DNA of 64,000 nucleotides from Marinobacter bohaiensis. GTDB taxonomy: Bacteria > Pseudomonadota > Gammaproteobacteria > Pseudomonadales > Oleiphilaceae. Each line of letters opens with the position of its first letter. Within the stretch, counting starts at the first letter, position 1. A model generated the notes under the pieces. That model had not been told where the DNA came from and searched no databases. It saw only the letters and a program-made list of their open reading frames with translations. Of the stretch, positions 32,120 through 41,344 are shown piece by piece. The translations under genes were made by a program, and so were the position numbers. Where the stretch lies: assembly GCF_003258515.1 (NCBI RefSeq), contig NZ_QGEH01000001.1:1612001-1676000 (forward strand). Reading direction: 5' to 3'.

Positions 32120-35100
32120 ATGAAACACACCCTGTTGCGCTGGTTGTCGCGCCTGGCCACCGTGGTTTGGGGGCTGGTGCTGCTGATCCTGATCCTGGCT
32201 GCGCTCTACGTGGTGGCCGGGCGCCAGCTGATGGGCTCCATCGAGAGCTATCGTCAGACGGTTGAGTCGGAGCTTTCCGCGCGCCTGGGGCAATCGGTGC
32301 GCATCAATCACCTGGTCGGGCGCTGGGAGGGGCTGGATCCGGAATTGACGGTGTCCGGGCTCAGCGTCCTGGCCCCCGGGGACGGCGCCTCCGTGGTGGC
32401 CCGGGTCGATCAGGTCAATATCCGTCTCGACTCGTTAACGTCCCTGGCCCGTCAGCGTCTGGTGTTCAGCGACCTGGTGGCCAGCGGCCTCGACCTGACG
32501 CTGGAGCAGACCAGCGACGGATCGGTGCGTCTGGAAGGGGTTTCCCTGGCGGCGGCCGAAGACGCTCAGCCCGACGCCGGCGCACTGGACTTGCAGGTCT
32601 GGATCGAGCGGCTCGGTGAGGTCTTGTCGGACCCCTACGTGCAGCTGAATCAGGTGCGCCTGGGGCTGGCCGTACCCGGAGAGGAGCGCCGCACCTTTTT
32701 TATCCCACAGGTGGACCTGAGTTACGAGCAGGGTGTTTTCGCCGCCTCCGGTCGCGCCATGCAGCCCGATGCCAACACCCAACTGGCGAGCTTCTATCTT
32801 GAGGGCAAGCATTTCTTCCGTGGGGATTTCGACGGCACGCTGTTTGTCGATGTGGATTCCGGGCGCCTGTTCGACGCGTTGATCCGGCGTTACCAGTGGG
32901 AGCAGCGAGCCATCGAGAGTTTCGAGGCGGGCGGCCAGGGCTGGCTGCATTTCCGGGGAGGGCAGATCATCTCCGTCAACGCCCGGGTCGCTATCCCGCA
33001 CCTGCGGTTCAAGTCCGAAGGCGAAAGCCGGGCGCCTATCGAGGACCTGAGTGCCCACGTGGGTTGGCGCCGTACCGACGATGCGGGCTGGGCGCTGGCG
33101 GTCCGCGACATGGGCTGGTCCTGGGCCGGCGAGCGCGCGTCCGGTATCGATCTGGACCTGGTTCGCGGCGATCAGTGGAAGGCCCGGGCCAACCGCATCC
33201 CGCTCGGCATACTCTCGGACATGGCCCAGGCCATTGCCCCCCTGGACGCGCGGATCACCCGGGCTCTGGCCAACTACCAACCCGCCGGAACGCTGGATAA
33301 CGCGACCCTGACGGCCGACACCCTCAGATCCTTCCGCCTCCGCGCAAATCTCGACGATGTCTCGATCAGCGCCTACGACGGAGCACCCGGCGCCAAGGGG
33401 CTGGACGGCCAGCTGGAGATGACGCCGGATGAAGGTCATGTGCTGGTGGATAGCGCGGATGCGGAAGTGGGCTTCCCGCAGCTGTTTCGTGCGCCCTGGA
33501 CGCTGGACCGTTTCAAGACCCGGGTGAACTGGCGGATCGATGGCGGTCGCAAATGGGTCTGGTCGGACCACATCGAGATGCAGTACCAGGGAGATACCCG
33601 CATTGAAGGCGCCTTTGAGCTGGAACTGAACGACCCGGGCGCCGATACCCTGTCCATGCGCGTGGAAAGCCGGAACATGACCGCGCAGATGATTGCCGAC
33701 TTTGTGCCGGTCCATGAAGTGGACCCGGAATTCTACCAGTGGTTGACCGGCGCGGTTGAGGAAGCGGACATCGAGCAGGGCGTTTTCTACGGCCACGGGC
33801 AGGTGAACCCGGGGTCACCGCCGGGCAGTTTCACGACGTCCATGGCGTACCGGTTCCGTGATGCACGCATCCGCTACGATGACCAGTGGCCGGAGGTCAC
33901 CGGCGCCAGCGGTCGGGTTGAGGTGCAGGGTGCCCAGGCCGACATCACGCTGGATGCCGGTGTCACCGGCGGCCTGCAACTGGAGCCCAGTCGCGTGCAG
34001 GTGGACGGGGACGCGAGTCCCGCCCGGCTGTCGGTGCAGACAGCCGCCGCCTTCAGCGGCGAACGGGTGCCGTACTGGTTGGAGAATTCCCCCCTGGGCG
34101 GTTTGGCCGGAGACGCGGTCAGCGGCGTCAGCGTCGCGGGAGACTACCATCTGGACCTGGGGCTGGGGCTGGGGCTCGCCCTGGATGACGATGACAGCAC
34201 CGACGCCGATCTGGACCTAGCCCTCAAGGTGGCCGATGGTCGCGTTACCTACGACAGCCTGGACCTGGCCTGGGAGCAGATCAACGGAGCCCTCCGCTAT
34301 CGCAGCGGCAGCGGTTTTTCCGGCGATGCGCTGAATGCGCGCTTCCTGGGGCGGCCGGTGGAGTTGTCGCTGGTGCAGGACGGTGGCGACGCGCCGCTGC
34401 AGGTTCGTCAGCGTGGTCGATTTGATGTGAACGACCTGGCCGAACGCGTTGGCATGGAGACGCTGCCCGGCGTGGAAGGTCGTGCCAGTTACCTGGCAAC
34501 GCTCGGACTGGGTGCCGACGGCGCCTCGATGCTCGGTATCGAGTCGTCGCTCTCCAACCTCTCCATCGACTGGCCCGAACCGCTGGGCAAGGCCATGGGT
34601 CAGCCGGCGCCTCTGTCAGTGATCGTCAGTTGGGGACAGGAAGGCGGATACCAGGTTTCGGGACACTGGGAAGATCGGGTGGCCTATCGCCTGCGCTGGC
34701 AGGAAGGGCAGCTTCAGCGGGGGCGCCTGGAGCTTGGTACCGACTCGACATCGCTGTCCGGTGAGCCGGGACTGGAGATCATCGGCCACCTGCCGCGGGT
34801 CAATGTGGCCGAGTGGTCGTCAGCCTGGGACCGCCACGCACTCTCACAGCGGGTTGGGGATGCCGGCGTCGGTTCCGCGCCCGCCTGGCTGCAGCGGATA
34901 GCGTTGACTGCGGGGCGGGTGGAGGCCGCGGGACAAGGCTTCGAGGACGTCATCGTGACCGCTCGGGCCGATCAGGATGACTGGTTGATCTGGCTGGGTG
35001 GGCCGGATGTGACCGGGCAGGTTCGTCTGCCGGCCGACAGCAGGCCAATCAGCGTGGACCTGGACCAGTTGAGTCTCGCCCGGGAGAACAACACGGATGC

Positions 35101-35989
35101 CGATCAGGATCGGGAGGAGGCCGCGTCGGGGTTCCGGGAAAGGGGCGTTGCCGACTGGCCGGACGTGGATGTGAATATTGATTCGGTGGTCCTCAACGAC
35201 CGCGATTACGGCGGTTGGTCGTTCAGGGTGCGCCCCGCGGCCCAGGCGCTGCAACTGGAAGACCTGCATGGGCAGGTGGGCTCTCTGGCCCTGGATGGCA
35301 ACCTCATCTGGAGCGCGGGGTCGGCGGATTCGCCGGAGACCACGCACGTCAATGGCGTGCTGGAGGGTGAGAACCTGGCGGACCTCAGCGACTGGATCGA
35401 GGGGGAAGTGCCGCTCAAGAACAACAAGACGCGCGTGGACATCGACCTGCAGTGGCCGGGCGGTCCGGACCGGGCGTCGTTGAAGTCGGTCCGGGGCAGC
35501 CTCGCATTCCGGCTCGATGATGGCGTCATTCTCGAACGTAACAACATGGCCCAGATCTTCCGGATCTTCGGCGTGCTCAACTCGGATACCCTGCTGCGTC
35601 GTCTGCGCCTGGATTTCTCGGATCTCTACGAGGCCGGTGTCGCCTTCGATGCGATCTCCGGGACCGCCAACCTCAGGGACGGCACCCTGACCCTGGATCC
35701 CGAACTCCAGGTGGTGGGGCCATCGGGCGCGTTCAAGATCACCGGGACCACCGACATGATTCGCGAAACCCTGGATATGCGCCTGGTCGTGGTATTGCCA
35801 CTGACCCAGAACCTGCCCCTGGCCGCGTTGTTGATGGGCGCGGCGGCGCCGGTGGGCGGTGCCCTCTTTGTGCTCGACAAAGTGCTGGGTGAGCCCCTGA
35901 GTCGTCTGACCAGTGCGACCTACAGTGTGCAGGGCCCCTGGAACGATCCTCAGGTGGATCTGCGCAACGTATTTGATACCGGCGACTGA
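32120..35989 (+). CDS. yhdP: YhdP, AsmA-like envelope lipid-transport protein
   Basis: The product has 1289 residues, typical of YhdP. One N-terminal membrane helix (VVWGLVLLILILAALYVVAG) anchors a very long periplasmic beta-rich bridge of the AsmA/TamB class. Such proteins move phospholipids between the membranes; this is known for E. coli YhdP, TamB and YdbH. The C-terminal AsmA-like segment (GTANLRDGTLTLDPELQVVGPSGAFKITGTTDMI) is conserved. ATG 32120 follows GAAAAGG. The position after rng is the usual one. Confidence 0.94.
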   Translation: MKHTLLRWLSRLATVVWGLVLLILILAALYVVAGRQLMGSIESYRQTVESELSARLGQSVRINHLVGRWEGLDPELTVSGLSVLAPGDGASVVARVDQVNIRLDSLTSLARQRLVFSDLVASGLDLTLEQTSDGSVRLEGVSLAAAEDAQPDAGALDLQVWIERLGEVLSDPYVQLNQVRLGLAVPGEERRTFFIPQVDLSYEQGVFAASGRAMQPDANTQLASFYLEGKHFFRGDFDGTLFVDVDSGRLFDALIRRYQWEQRAIESFEAGGQGWLHFRGGQIISVNARVAIPHLRFKSEGESRAPIEDLSAHVGWRRTDDAGWALAVRDMGWSWAGERASGIDLDLVRGDQWKARANRIPLGILSDMAQAIAPLDARITRALANYQPAGTLDNATLTADTLRSFRLRANLDDVSISAYDGAPGAKGLDGQLEMTPDEGHVLVDSADAEVGFPQLFRAPWTLDRFKTRVNWRIDGGRKWVWSDHIEMQYQGDTRIEGAFELELNDPGADTLSMRVESRNMTAQMIADFVPVHEVDPEFYQWLTGAVEEADIEQGVFYGHGQVNPGSPPGSFTTSMAYRFRDARIRYDDQWPEVTGASGRVEVQGAQADITLDAGVTGGLQLEPSRVQVDGDASPARLSVQTAAAFSGERVPYWLENSPLGGLAGDAVSGVSVAGDYHLDLGLGLGLALDDDDSTDADLDLALKVADGRVTYDSLDLAWEQINGALRYRSGSGFSGDALNARFLGRPVELSLVQDGGDAPLQVRQRGRFDVNDLAERVGMETLPGVEGRASYLATLGLGADGASMLGIESSLSNLSIDWPEPLGKAMGQPAPLSVIVSWGQEGGYQVSGHWEDRVAYRLRWQEGQLQRGRLELGTDSTSLSGEPGLEIIGHLPRVNVAEWSSAWDRHALSQRVGDAGVGSAPAWLQRIALTAGRVEAAGQGFEDVIVTARADQDDWLIWLGGPDVTGQVRLPADSRPISVDLDQLSLARENNTDADQDREEAASGFRERGVADWPDVDVNIDSVVLNDRDYGGWSFRVRPAAQALQLEDLHGQVGSLALDGNLIWSAGSADSPETTHVNGVLEGENLADLSDWIEGEVPLKNNKTRVDIDLQWPGGPDRASLKSVRGSLAFRLDDGVILERNNMAQIFRIFGVLNSDTLLRRLRLDFSDLYEAGVAFDAISGTANLRDGTLTLDPELQVVGPSGAFKITGTTDMIRETLDMRLVVVLPLTQNLPLAALLMGAAAPVGGALFVLDKVLGEPLSRLTSATYSVQGPWNDPQVDLRNVFDTGD

Positions 35990-36166
35990 GACACCGGCGA
36001 CCCCAGCAGCAGATGCCGTGTGTATTCGACGTTCGCGCTTGACGCCGGCCCCGCTTTCGCTGTTTATTCAGAGTCTCCCTGGAAGACACCCGATTACCCG
36101 AAGAAACCCAGGCAAAATGGACAGGACCCGACCAGCGGATGGCGGGTCGCGTCAGGAGGTTGAGCG

Positions 36167-36994
36167 ATGACTCAAACGGTTGCTGTATTGCAGATGGTCA
36201 GTGGTCACGACCTGGAGAAGAACCTGTCGGATGCCCGGGATCTGCTGGAGGCGGCGGCCCGGAAGGGGGCGACCGCGGCGGTGCTGCCCGAGAACTTTGC
36301 CGTACTCAAGACCCGTCAGATGCTGGAACAGGGTCTCAAGGAACGTGAACCGTCGGGGCCTATCCGTCAGTTCCTGGCGACCGAAGCCCGGCGTCTGGGG
36401 CTCTGGATTATCGGCGGCTCCATGCCCATCGCCGCCCGCCCGGATGGAACTCCCCTGGACGCGCGCGTTCGTGCGGCGTGTGTGGTGGTCAATCCGGATG
36501 GGGACGAGGTGGCGCGTTACGACAAGATCCACCTGTTCGATGCTCAGGTGGAAGACGCCCAGGGCCGCTACCGCGAGTCGGATACCTTCGAGCCCGGCGA
36601 CGAGGTCGTGGTGGTCGACACGCCGCTTGGCAAGCTGGGGCTCGCGATCTGCTACGACCTGCGCTTTCCGGAACTGTTCCGCCAGCTGCGGGCCAAGGGG
36701 GCCGACTGGGTGAGCCTGCCCAGCGCTTTCACCTACCAGACCGGGGCGGCCCACTGGCACCCGCTGCTGCGGGCCCGGGCCATCGAGAACCAGGTGTGGA
36801 TGGTCGCCGCGGGGCAGGGCGGACAGCACGATGAGAAGCGTCGTACCTACGGCCATTCCATGGTGGTCGATCCCTGGGGAGCGATGGTGGTGGAAGTCAG
36901 TGAGGGCATGACACTGGCGACCGCCAACCTGGATTCGCAAAGGCTGACGGTCACTCGCGACCGGATGCCGGTCTGGTCGCATCGCCGACTGTAA
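36167..36994 (+). CDS. Nitrilase-family amidohydrolase, deaminated glutathione amidase type
   Basis: The product has 275 residues. The Glu-Lys-Cys triad of the carbon-nitrogen hydrolase family is complete: AVLPENFA, YDKIHLFDAQV and AICYDLRFPELF. The further pattern SAFTYQTGAAHWHPLLRARAIENQVWMVAAGQGG with YGHSMVVDPWG matches Nit1/YbeM-like amidases that repair deaminated glutathione. The position after yhdP is common in Pseudomonas-like genomes. The substrate is inferred from family only. Confidence 0.88.
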   Translation: MTQTVAVLQMVSGHDLEKNLSDARDLLEAAARKGATAAVLPENFAVLKTRQMLEQGLKEREPSGPIRQFLATEARRLGLWIIGGSMPIAARPDGTPLDARVRAACVVVNPDGDEVARYDKIHLFDAQVEDAQGRYRESDTFEPGDEVVVVDTPLGKLGLAICYDLRFPELFRQLRAKGADWVSLPSAFTYQTGAAHWHPLLRARAIENQVWMVAAGQGGQHDEKRRTYGHSMVVDPWGAMVVEVSEGMTLATANLDSQRLTVTRDRMPVWSHRRL

Positions 36995-37042
36995 TAACCG
37001 TTTCTGTCACTCTAGCCGGGGCGGTGTGAGGCGACCAAACGT

Positions 37043-37582
37043 CTACGCGCCGCCCGGGTTTTCCTGATCGTCGATGCATTCGCGCAGATAGCGGAACAGC
37101 TTCTTCGACTGGCCGGTATTCTTCTCCTTGGCGACATCCCGCCGGGCATTGCGTGCCAGGTTGCGCAAATGCTGCATGTCGGAGGCGGGGCAGTAGTCAA
37201 AGAACTCGCCGACGACGCTATCGCCTTCCTGAATCATGCGGTCGCGCCAGCGCTCAGCCAGGTGCTGGCGCCGGGTATGCTCGTCGCTGCCGGCATTCTG
37301 GGCCTCCAGCGCGCGCACCACCTCATCCAGGTGCTCCTCGTTGCGCATTACCTTGCCGACGTACTGAAGATGGCGGCGCTTGGCCTCGTTCTGGCGGATG
37401 CGGCGAGATTCCTCAATGGCGGCTCGCAGCGTGTCGCTGATGGGCAGTGCCTCGGCCTGTTCCGGGGTGAGTGCCAGTAGCTGCTTACCGATGGCCTGCA
37501 GCGCGTGCATTTCCCGCTTCAGTTCGGATTTACTCTTGAACTCGACCTCGTCCGGGTCGTAATGATCGTGCTCTGTCGTCAT
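37043..37582 (-). CDS. yjgA: YjgA/DarP, ribosome-associated protein
   Basis: The product has 179 residues. It is a DUF615 family member bound to late 50S assembly intermediates. KSKSELKREMHALQAIGKQLLALTPEQ and SRRIRQNEAKRRHLQYVGKVMRNE are diagnostic. It is highly charged and helical. It converges with the nitrilase gene and lies 40 bases after mgtE on the same strand, so they may be co-transcribed. Confidence 0.92.
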   Translation of the reverse strand: MTTEHDHYDPDEVEFKSKSELKREMHALQAIGKQLLALTPEQAEALPISDTLRAAIEESRRIRQNEAKRRHLQYVGKVMRNEEHLDEVVRALEAQNAGSDEHTRRQHLAERWRDRMIQEGDSVVGEFFDYCPASDMQHLRNLARNARRDVAKEKNTGQSKKLFRYLRECIDDQENPGGA

Positions 37583-37622
37583 GCTGTGTCCATCGGTTCT
37601 TGGCCCGGGCGATGCGGTTCGC

Positions 37623-38984
37623 TCAGGCGTAAATCAGGGTGGCCAGCCCCAGGAAGGAAAGAAACCCCACCACGTCCGTCACCGTCGTCAGGATCACGCC
37701 GCCGGCCAGCGCCGGGTCGATGTTGCGCGCTTTCAGGAACAGCGGCAGCAACGTGCCCACCAGGGCGGCGGCGATCAGGTTAATGATCAGGGCCGAGGCA
37801 ATGATAACGCCGATCATCGGGTCGGCAAACCACACGGTGGCGGCCACCGAGACCACCAGCGCCCAGAGGATGCCGTTGAGGACACCGGCAAGGAACTCCC
37901 GGTTCAGCAGCCAGCGCACGTTGGCTCCGCTGATCTGCCCCACCGCCATGCCACGGATGACGAGTGTCAGGGTCTGGCTGCCGGCGATGCCGCCCATGCT
38001 GGCAACGATGGGCATCAATACCGCCAGCGCCACCACTTTGGAGATGGTGCCCTCAAACAGGCCGATGACCGCCGAAGCGATGAAGGCGGTGATCAGGTTG
38101 ATGCCCAGCCAGACGGCGCGGCGCTTGGTGGTCTTTATCACCGGCGCGAAGGTGTCTTCGTCCTCGTCCAGGCCGGCCATGCTCATCAGCGAATGGTCGG
38201 CGTCCTCGCGGATAACGTCGACCACGTCATCGATGGTGATCCGGCCCAGCAGCTTGCCGTCTTCACTGACCACGGGGGCCGAAATCAGGTCGTAACGTTC
38301 GAAACGGGTGGCCACCTGGGTATCGGACAGGGTCACCGGAATGGGTTCGATGTCGGTGTCCATCACCTCGCGGACGGTGGCGCTTGGGCTGGATACCAGC
38401 ATCTTGGTGATGGGCATCACACCGATGTACTCGTCGCGGCGGTTGACCACGATCAGGCTGTCGGTCATCGGCGGCAGGGCACGGTGGCGGCGCAGGTAGC
38501 GGAGCACCACGTCGATGCTGAGATCCGGACGCACCGTGATGGTGTCCGTGTTCATCAGGCCGCCGGCCGTGTCCTCCGGGTAAGCGAGGACTTCCTCAAC
38601 CCGCTGGCGATCCTGTTCGTCCATCGTGTCGAGAACTTCCTGGATGACCGTATCCGGAAGCTGCTGGAGCAGGTCCGCCAGGTCGTCCGATTCGAAGTCT
38701 TCGATGATGGTGGCCAGTTCCTGGGCGTTGAGCTTGCTCAGGAAGTAGCTTCGGATATCGTCATTGAGGTACTGGAGGACTTCCCCTTCGAGGTTCTTGT
38801 CCACCAGATTCCAGAGCAGTGCCCGTTGGCGCGGCGGGGAGGATTCCAGCAGGTGGGCAATATCGCTGGGGCTGAGGCCACCATTGAGGATGCGCGCCAC
38901 CTGTTGCAGGGCGCCACTGTCGAGGGCTTCGCCGAGCGTACGGAGACGTTGCCTGGCCTGGCTGTTTTCGACTGCGTCTGTCAT
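37623..38984 (-). CDS. mgtE: MgtE, magnesium transporter
   Basis: The product has 453 residues. The cytosolic N domain (about 1-130, acidic helices with LLQQLPDTVIQEVLDTMDEQDRQRVEEVLAYPEDTAGGLM) and two CBS domains sense Mg2+. Five membrane helices follow from about residue 285, including PIVASMGGIAGSQTLTLVIRGMAVG, the pore-lining signature. ATG 38984 was chosen because the N domain begins there; 17 upstream codons are open but unlike the family. Confidence 0.95.
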   Translation of the reverse strand: MTDAVENSQARQRLRTLGEALDSGALQQVARILNGGLSPSDIAHLLESSPPRQRALLWNLVDKNLEGEVLQYLNDDIRSYFLSKLNAQELATIIEDFESDDLADLLQQLPDTVIQEVLDTMDEQDRQRVEEVLAYPEDTAGGLMNTDTITVRPDLSIDVVLRYLRRHRALPPMTDSLIVVNRRDEYIGVMPITKMLVSSPSATVREVMDTDIEPIPVTLSDTQVATRFERYDLISAPVVSEDGKLLGRITIDDVVDVIREDADHSLMSMAGLDEDEDTFAPVIKTTKRRAVWLGINLITAFIASAVIGLFEGTISKVVALAVLMPIVASMGGIAGSQTLTLVIRGMAVGQISGANVRWLLNREFLAGVLNGILWALVVSVAATVWFADPMIGVIIASALIINLIAAALVGTLLPLFLKARNIDPALAGGVILTTVTDVVGFLSFLGLATLIYA

Positions 38985-39081
38985 GAAGGTCCCATGAATC
39001 CGGGCCGAGGCCATGCGCGAACAGTCTCGGGCCATTTGGGGCCTGGGCGGGCTGTCCGTATCGCCTCGGGTGCTGCCATAA

Positions 39082-39144
39082 GGATCTTCTGGATAAGTCC
39101 TGGAAGGTCTCGCCGAGACGCCCCAGGACTTATTCAGAAGTTCC
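39082..39144. mobile_element. 63-bp palindromic MITE-like element
   Basis: Arms of 22 bases at 39082-39103 and 39123-39144 pair with only two mismatches: the left arm starts GGATCTTCTGGATAAG and the right arm, read in reverse complement, starts GGAACTTCTGAATAAG. The centre contains a nested GTCTC-GCC-GAGAC hairpin. TAA precedes the left end and follows the right end, as a 3-base target duplication would. There is no T tract on either strand. It lies between npr and mgtE. Confidence 0.5.
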
Positions 39145-39241
39145 TAAGTATAGCGGACTTACGTTGCAGACGTGAGAACTTGGTGTAGGTAAATCCCGCG
39201 TCCGTGGGGCGGTTGGGCGAGTGCGCGTGTCGGCGTCGGAT

Positions 39242-39511
39242 CTACTCGCCTTCGCCAAAGTAATCGTTGATCAGCTCGACCAGGGCGTCGCGCGCTGCCT
39301 GTTCGTCGGGCCCGTCGAGAACCAGCTCGATATCGGTGCCGCGGCTGGCCGCGAGCATCATCACCGACATGATGCTCTTACCGTCCACCTCCCGGCCGTC
39401 CTTGGCGATCAGCACCTGGCTGTCGTACTCCGACGCGGTGCTGACCAGCTTGGCTGCGGCCCGGGCATGCAGACCGAGCTTGTTGATGATGGTGATGGGC
39501 TCCCGGATCAT
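39242..39511 (-). CDS. ptsO: NPr, HPr-like phosphocarrier of the nitrogen PTS
   Basis: The product has 89 residues. It is an HPr-fold protein with the phosphoryl-accepting His15 in GLHARAA and Ser46 in GKSIMSV. Its location in the rpoN operon marks it as NPr, which passes phosphate to EIIA-Ntr (PtsN) rather than to sugars. EI-Ntr (PtsP) is not in this window. Its ATG overlaps the rapZ stop by four bases; it is the last gene of the operon. Confidence 0.94.
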   Translation of the reverse strand: MIREPITIINKLGLHARAAAKLVSTASEYDSQVLIAKDGREVDGKSIMSVMMLAASRGTDIELVLDGPDEQAARDALVELINDYFGEGE

Positions 39512-40398
39512 GGCGTGTCGTCACTGGCCGCCGTGTGCAGGTGCGGCATCTCCGTGTGGCGGATCTGCACGTTGCCGTATTGCTCGCGGAAATAACGCCC
39601 CAGTTGGTCGCAGATGTAGACCGAGCGATGCTGACCGCCGGTGCAGCCGATGGAAATGGTCATGTAGCTGCGGTTGCTTGACCGGAAAGTCGGTAACCAC
39701 TTCTCCAGAAGTTCCTTGAGATCGTCCAGCATGTCCCGGGTTTCCGGCTGCCCCTCCAGGAAAGCCTGGACCTGAGGATCGACACCGGTGAAGTCGCGCA
39801 GACTGGCGTCCCAGTAGGGGTTGGGCAGGCAGCGCACGTCGAACACGTAGTCGGAATCCACGGGTACGCCGTGCTTGAAGCCAAACGACTGGAACAGCAG
39901 GGCCAGTTCCTGGTCGCGTCGCCCCACTACGCGCTGACGCACCATGTCGCGCAGCTCATACATCGACAGCTCGGTGGTATCGATGTACAGGTCGGCCAAC
40001 TGCGCCAGGGGGTCGAGCAAGTCCTTCTCGTGGTTGATCGCCTCGCGTAGCGACGTGCGGACATTGCTCAGCGGGTGCTTGCGGCGTGTGGCGTGGAAAC
40101 GCTGCAGCAGGGCCTGGTCGGTGGCGTCGAGGAAGATGATTTCGACGTTCAGGCTGGCGCCCTTGAGGCGCTCGTGGATCTCGTCGAAGTTGGCAATCTC
40201 ATCGGCCAGGTTGCGGGCATCGATGCTCACGGCAATATTGCGGAGCTTGTCCGGCGAGGCATTGCTGGCTTCCTCGGTCAACGGGAACAGCAGGCCGATG
40301 GGGAGGTTGTCGATACAGTAGAAGCCCAGGTCCTCGAGCACGTGCAGTGCCGTACTCTTGCCGGATCCGGAACGACCGCTGACGATGATCAGTTTCAT
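39508..40398 (-). CDS. rapZ: RapZ, RNase adapter protein
   Basis: The product has 296 residues. Walker A GRSGSGKST lies at residues 8-16, followed by a second nucleotide motif and the C-terminal domain IGCTGGQHRSVYICDQLGRYF. In E. coli RapZ delivers the sRNA GlmZ to RNase E and senses glucosamine-6-phosphate; GlmZ is not expected outside enterics, so the role here may differ. It lies 28 bases after ptsN. Confidence 0.96.
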   Translation of the reverse strand: MKLIIVSGRSGSGKSTALHVLEDLGFYCIDNLPIGLLFPLTEEASNASPDKLRNIAVSIDARNLADEIANFDEIHERLKGASLNVEIIFLDATDQALLQRFHATRRKHPLSNVRTSLREAINHEKDLLDPLAQLADLYIDTTELSMYELRDMVRQRVVGRRDQELALLFQSFGFKHGVPVDSDYVFDVRCLPNPYWDASLRDFTGVDPQVQAFLEGQPETRDMLDDLKELLEKWLPTFRSSNRSYMTISIGCTGGQHRSVYICDQLGRYFREQYGNVQIRHTEMPHLHTAASDDTP

Positions 40399-40426
40399 GC
40401 AATGCCTTCGTCGAATCGGCGAATGG

Positions 40427-40894
40427 TTACTCGGGTTGCGTCATGACGCGGAACAGCTCGTCGGCGTCCCGGCATTGACGCAGGCGTTCGCAGAAGCTGC
40501 GCTCGTTGAACTTCTCGGCCAGCTGGCTCAGCAGTTCCAGGTGCTCGCTGGTCGCCTCCTTGGGGACGATCAGCACGAACAGCAGATCCACCGGCTGGTT
40601 GTCGATGGCGTCGAACGCAACCCCTTCCTCCAGGGTCAGCAGGGCACCCACCACATGATTGCAGCCGTCCAGACGGCAGTGGGGGATGGCAATGCCCTGA
40701 CCGATACCGGTGCTGCCCAGCCGTTCCCGGGACACCAGGTTATTGAAGGTCTGGGTCTCGTCGAGCTCGGGGTAGCGCTTGGCTACGTGCTCGGCGATCA
40801 ACTCAAGGATGCGTTTCTTGCTGGTTCCCGGCACACCACAGAGGGTGAGCTCGGGAACCAGGATGGACTGGATGGTTAATGGTGATTCCGTCAT
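40427..40894 (-). CDS. ptsN: PtsN, EIIA-Ntr
   Basis: The product has 155 residues. It is the output protein of the nitrogen PTS that regulates, for instance, potassium and phosphate systems according to its phosphorylation state. The active His72 is in GIAIPHCRLDG. Third gene of the rpoN operon, 30 bases after hpf. Confidence 0.96.
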   Translation of the reverse strand: MTESPLTIQSILVPELTLCGVPGTSKKRILELIAEHVAKRYPELDETQTFNNLVSRERLGSTGIGQGIAIPHCRLDGCNHVVGALLTLEEGVAFDAIDNQPVDLLFVLIVPKEATSEHLELLSQLAEKFNERSFCERLRQCRDADELFRVMTQPE

Positions 40895-40924
40895 GGATGG
40901 AATGCTTTCCCTTGGATGGAACGG

Positions 40925-41233
40925 CTAGCGGCCGGCAGCACCGTGCATTCGATCAACGGTCTTTTCCTTGTGCTTGAGGATCTGCCGATCAAGTTTGTCG
41001 AGCAGGCCGTCAATGGCCGCGTACATATCTTCGTTTTCAGCCTTTGCGTGGATTTCACCACCAATGACGTGGAGTGTGGCTTCGGCCGTCTGGCGCAGCT
41101 TCTCCACGGACAGGGTCACCTGACAGTTGCTGATGTGGTCGAAATGGCGTTCGAGTTTTTCAAACTTGCCGGAGACATAGTCTTTCAGAGCGGGAGTCAA
41201 TTCGACATGGTGACCTGACATATTGAGTTGCAT
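40925..41233 (-). CDS. hpf: HPF, short-form ribosome hibernation promoting factor
   Basis: The product has 102 residues, the short form found in Gammaproteobacteria. It binds the 30S A/P site and promotes 100S dimers in stationary phase. MQLNMSGHHVELTPALKDYVSGKFEKLERHFD is the family start. ATG 41233 is preceded by AGGAGA, excluding an open but non-conserved 21-codon extension. It follows rpoN by 111 bases. Confidence 0.95.
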   Translation of the reverse strand: MQLNMSGHHVELTPALKDYVSGKFEKLERHFDHISNCQVTLSVEKLRQTAEATLHVIGGEIHAKAENEDMYAAIDGLLDKLDRQILKHKEKTVDRMHGAAGR

Positions 41234-41344
41234 AGGCTTCTCCTGTTGTCGATATGGCCGGGAGCAGAGAAGCTCCCGACGTTGAGCCCGTCGCACTCAG
41301 CGACGTTTGAAAACCGACTCTGGCTGGCCCTGGGCGCTTGCGTC

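Noticed and set aside
39082-39144. Rho-independent terminator of the rpoN operon
   Set aside because: The hairpin lacks a T tract on both strands and begins about 100 bases past the npr stop; the TAA flanks favour a mobile-like element.
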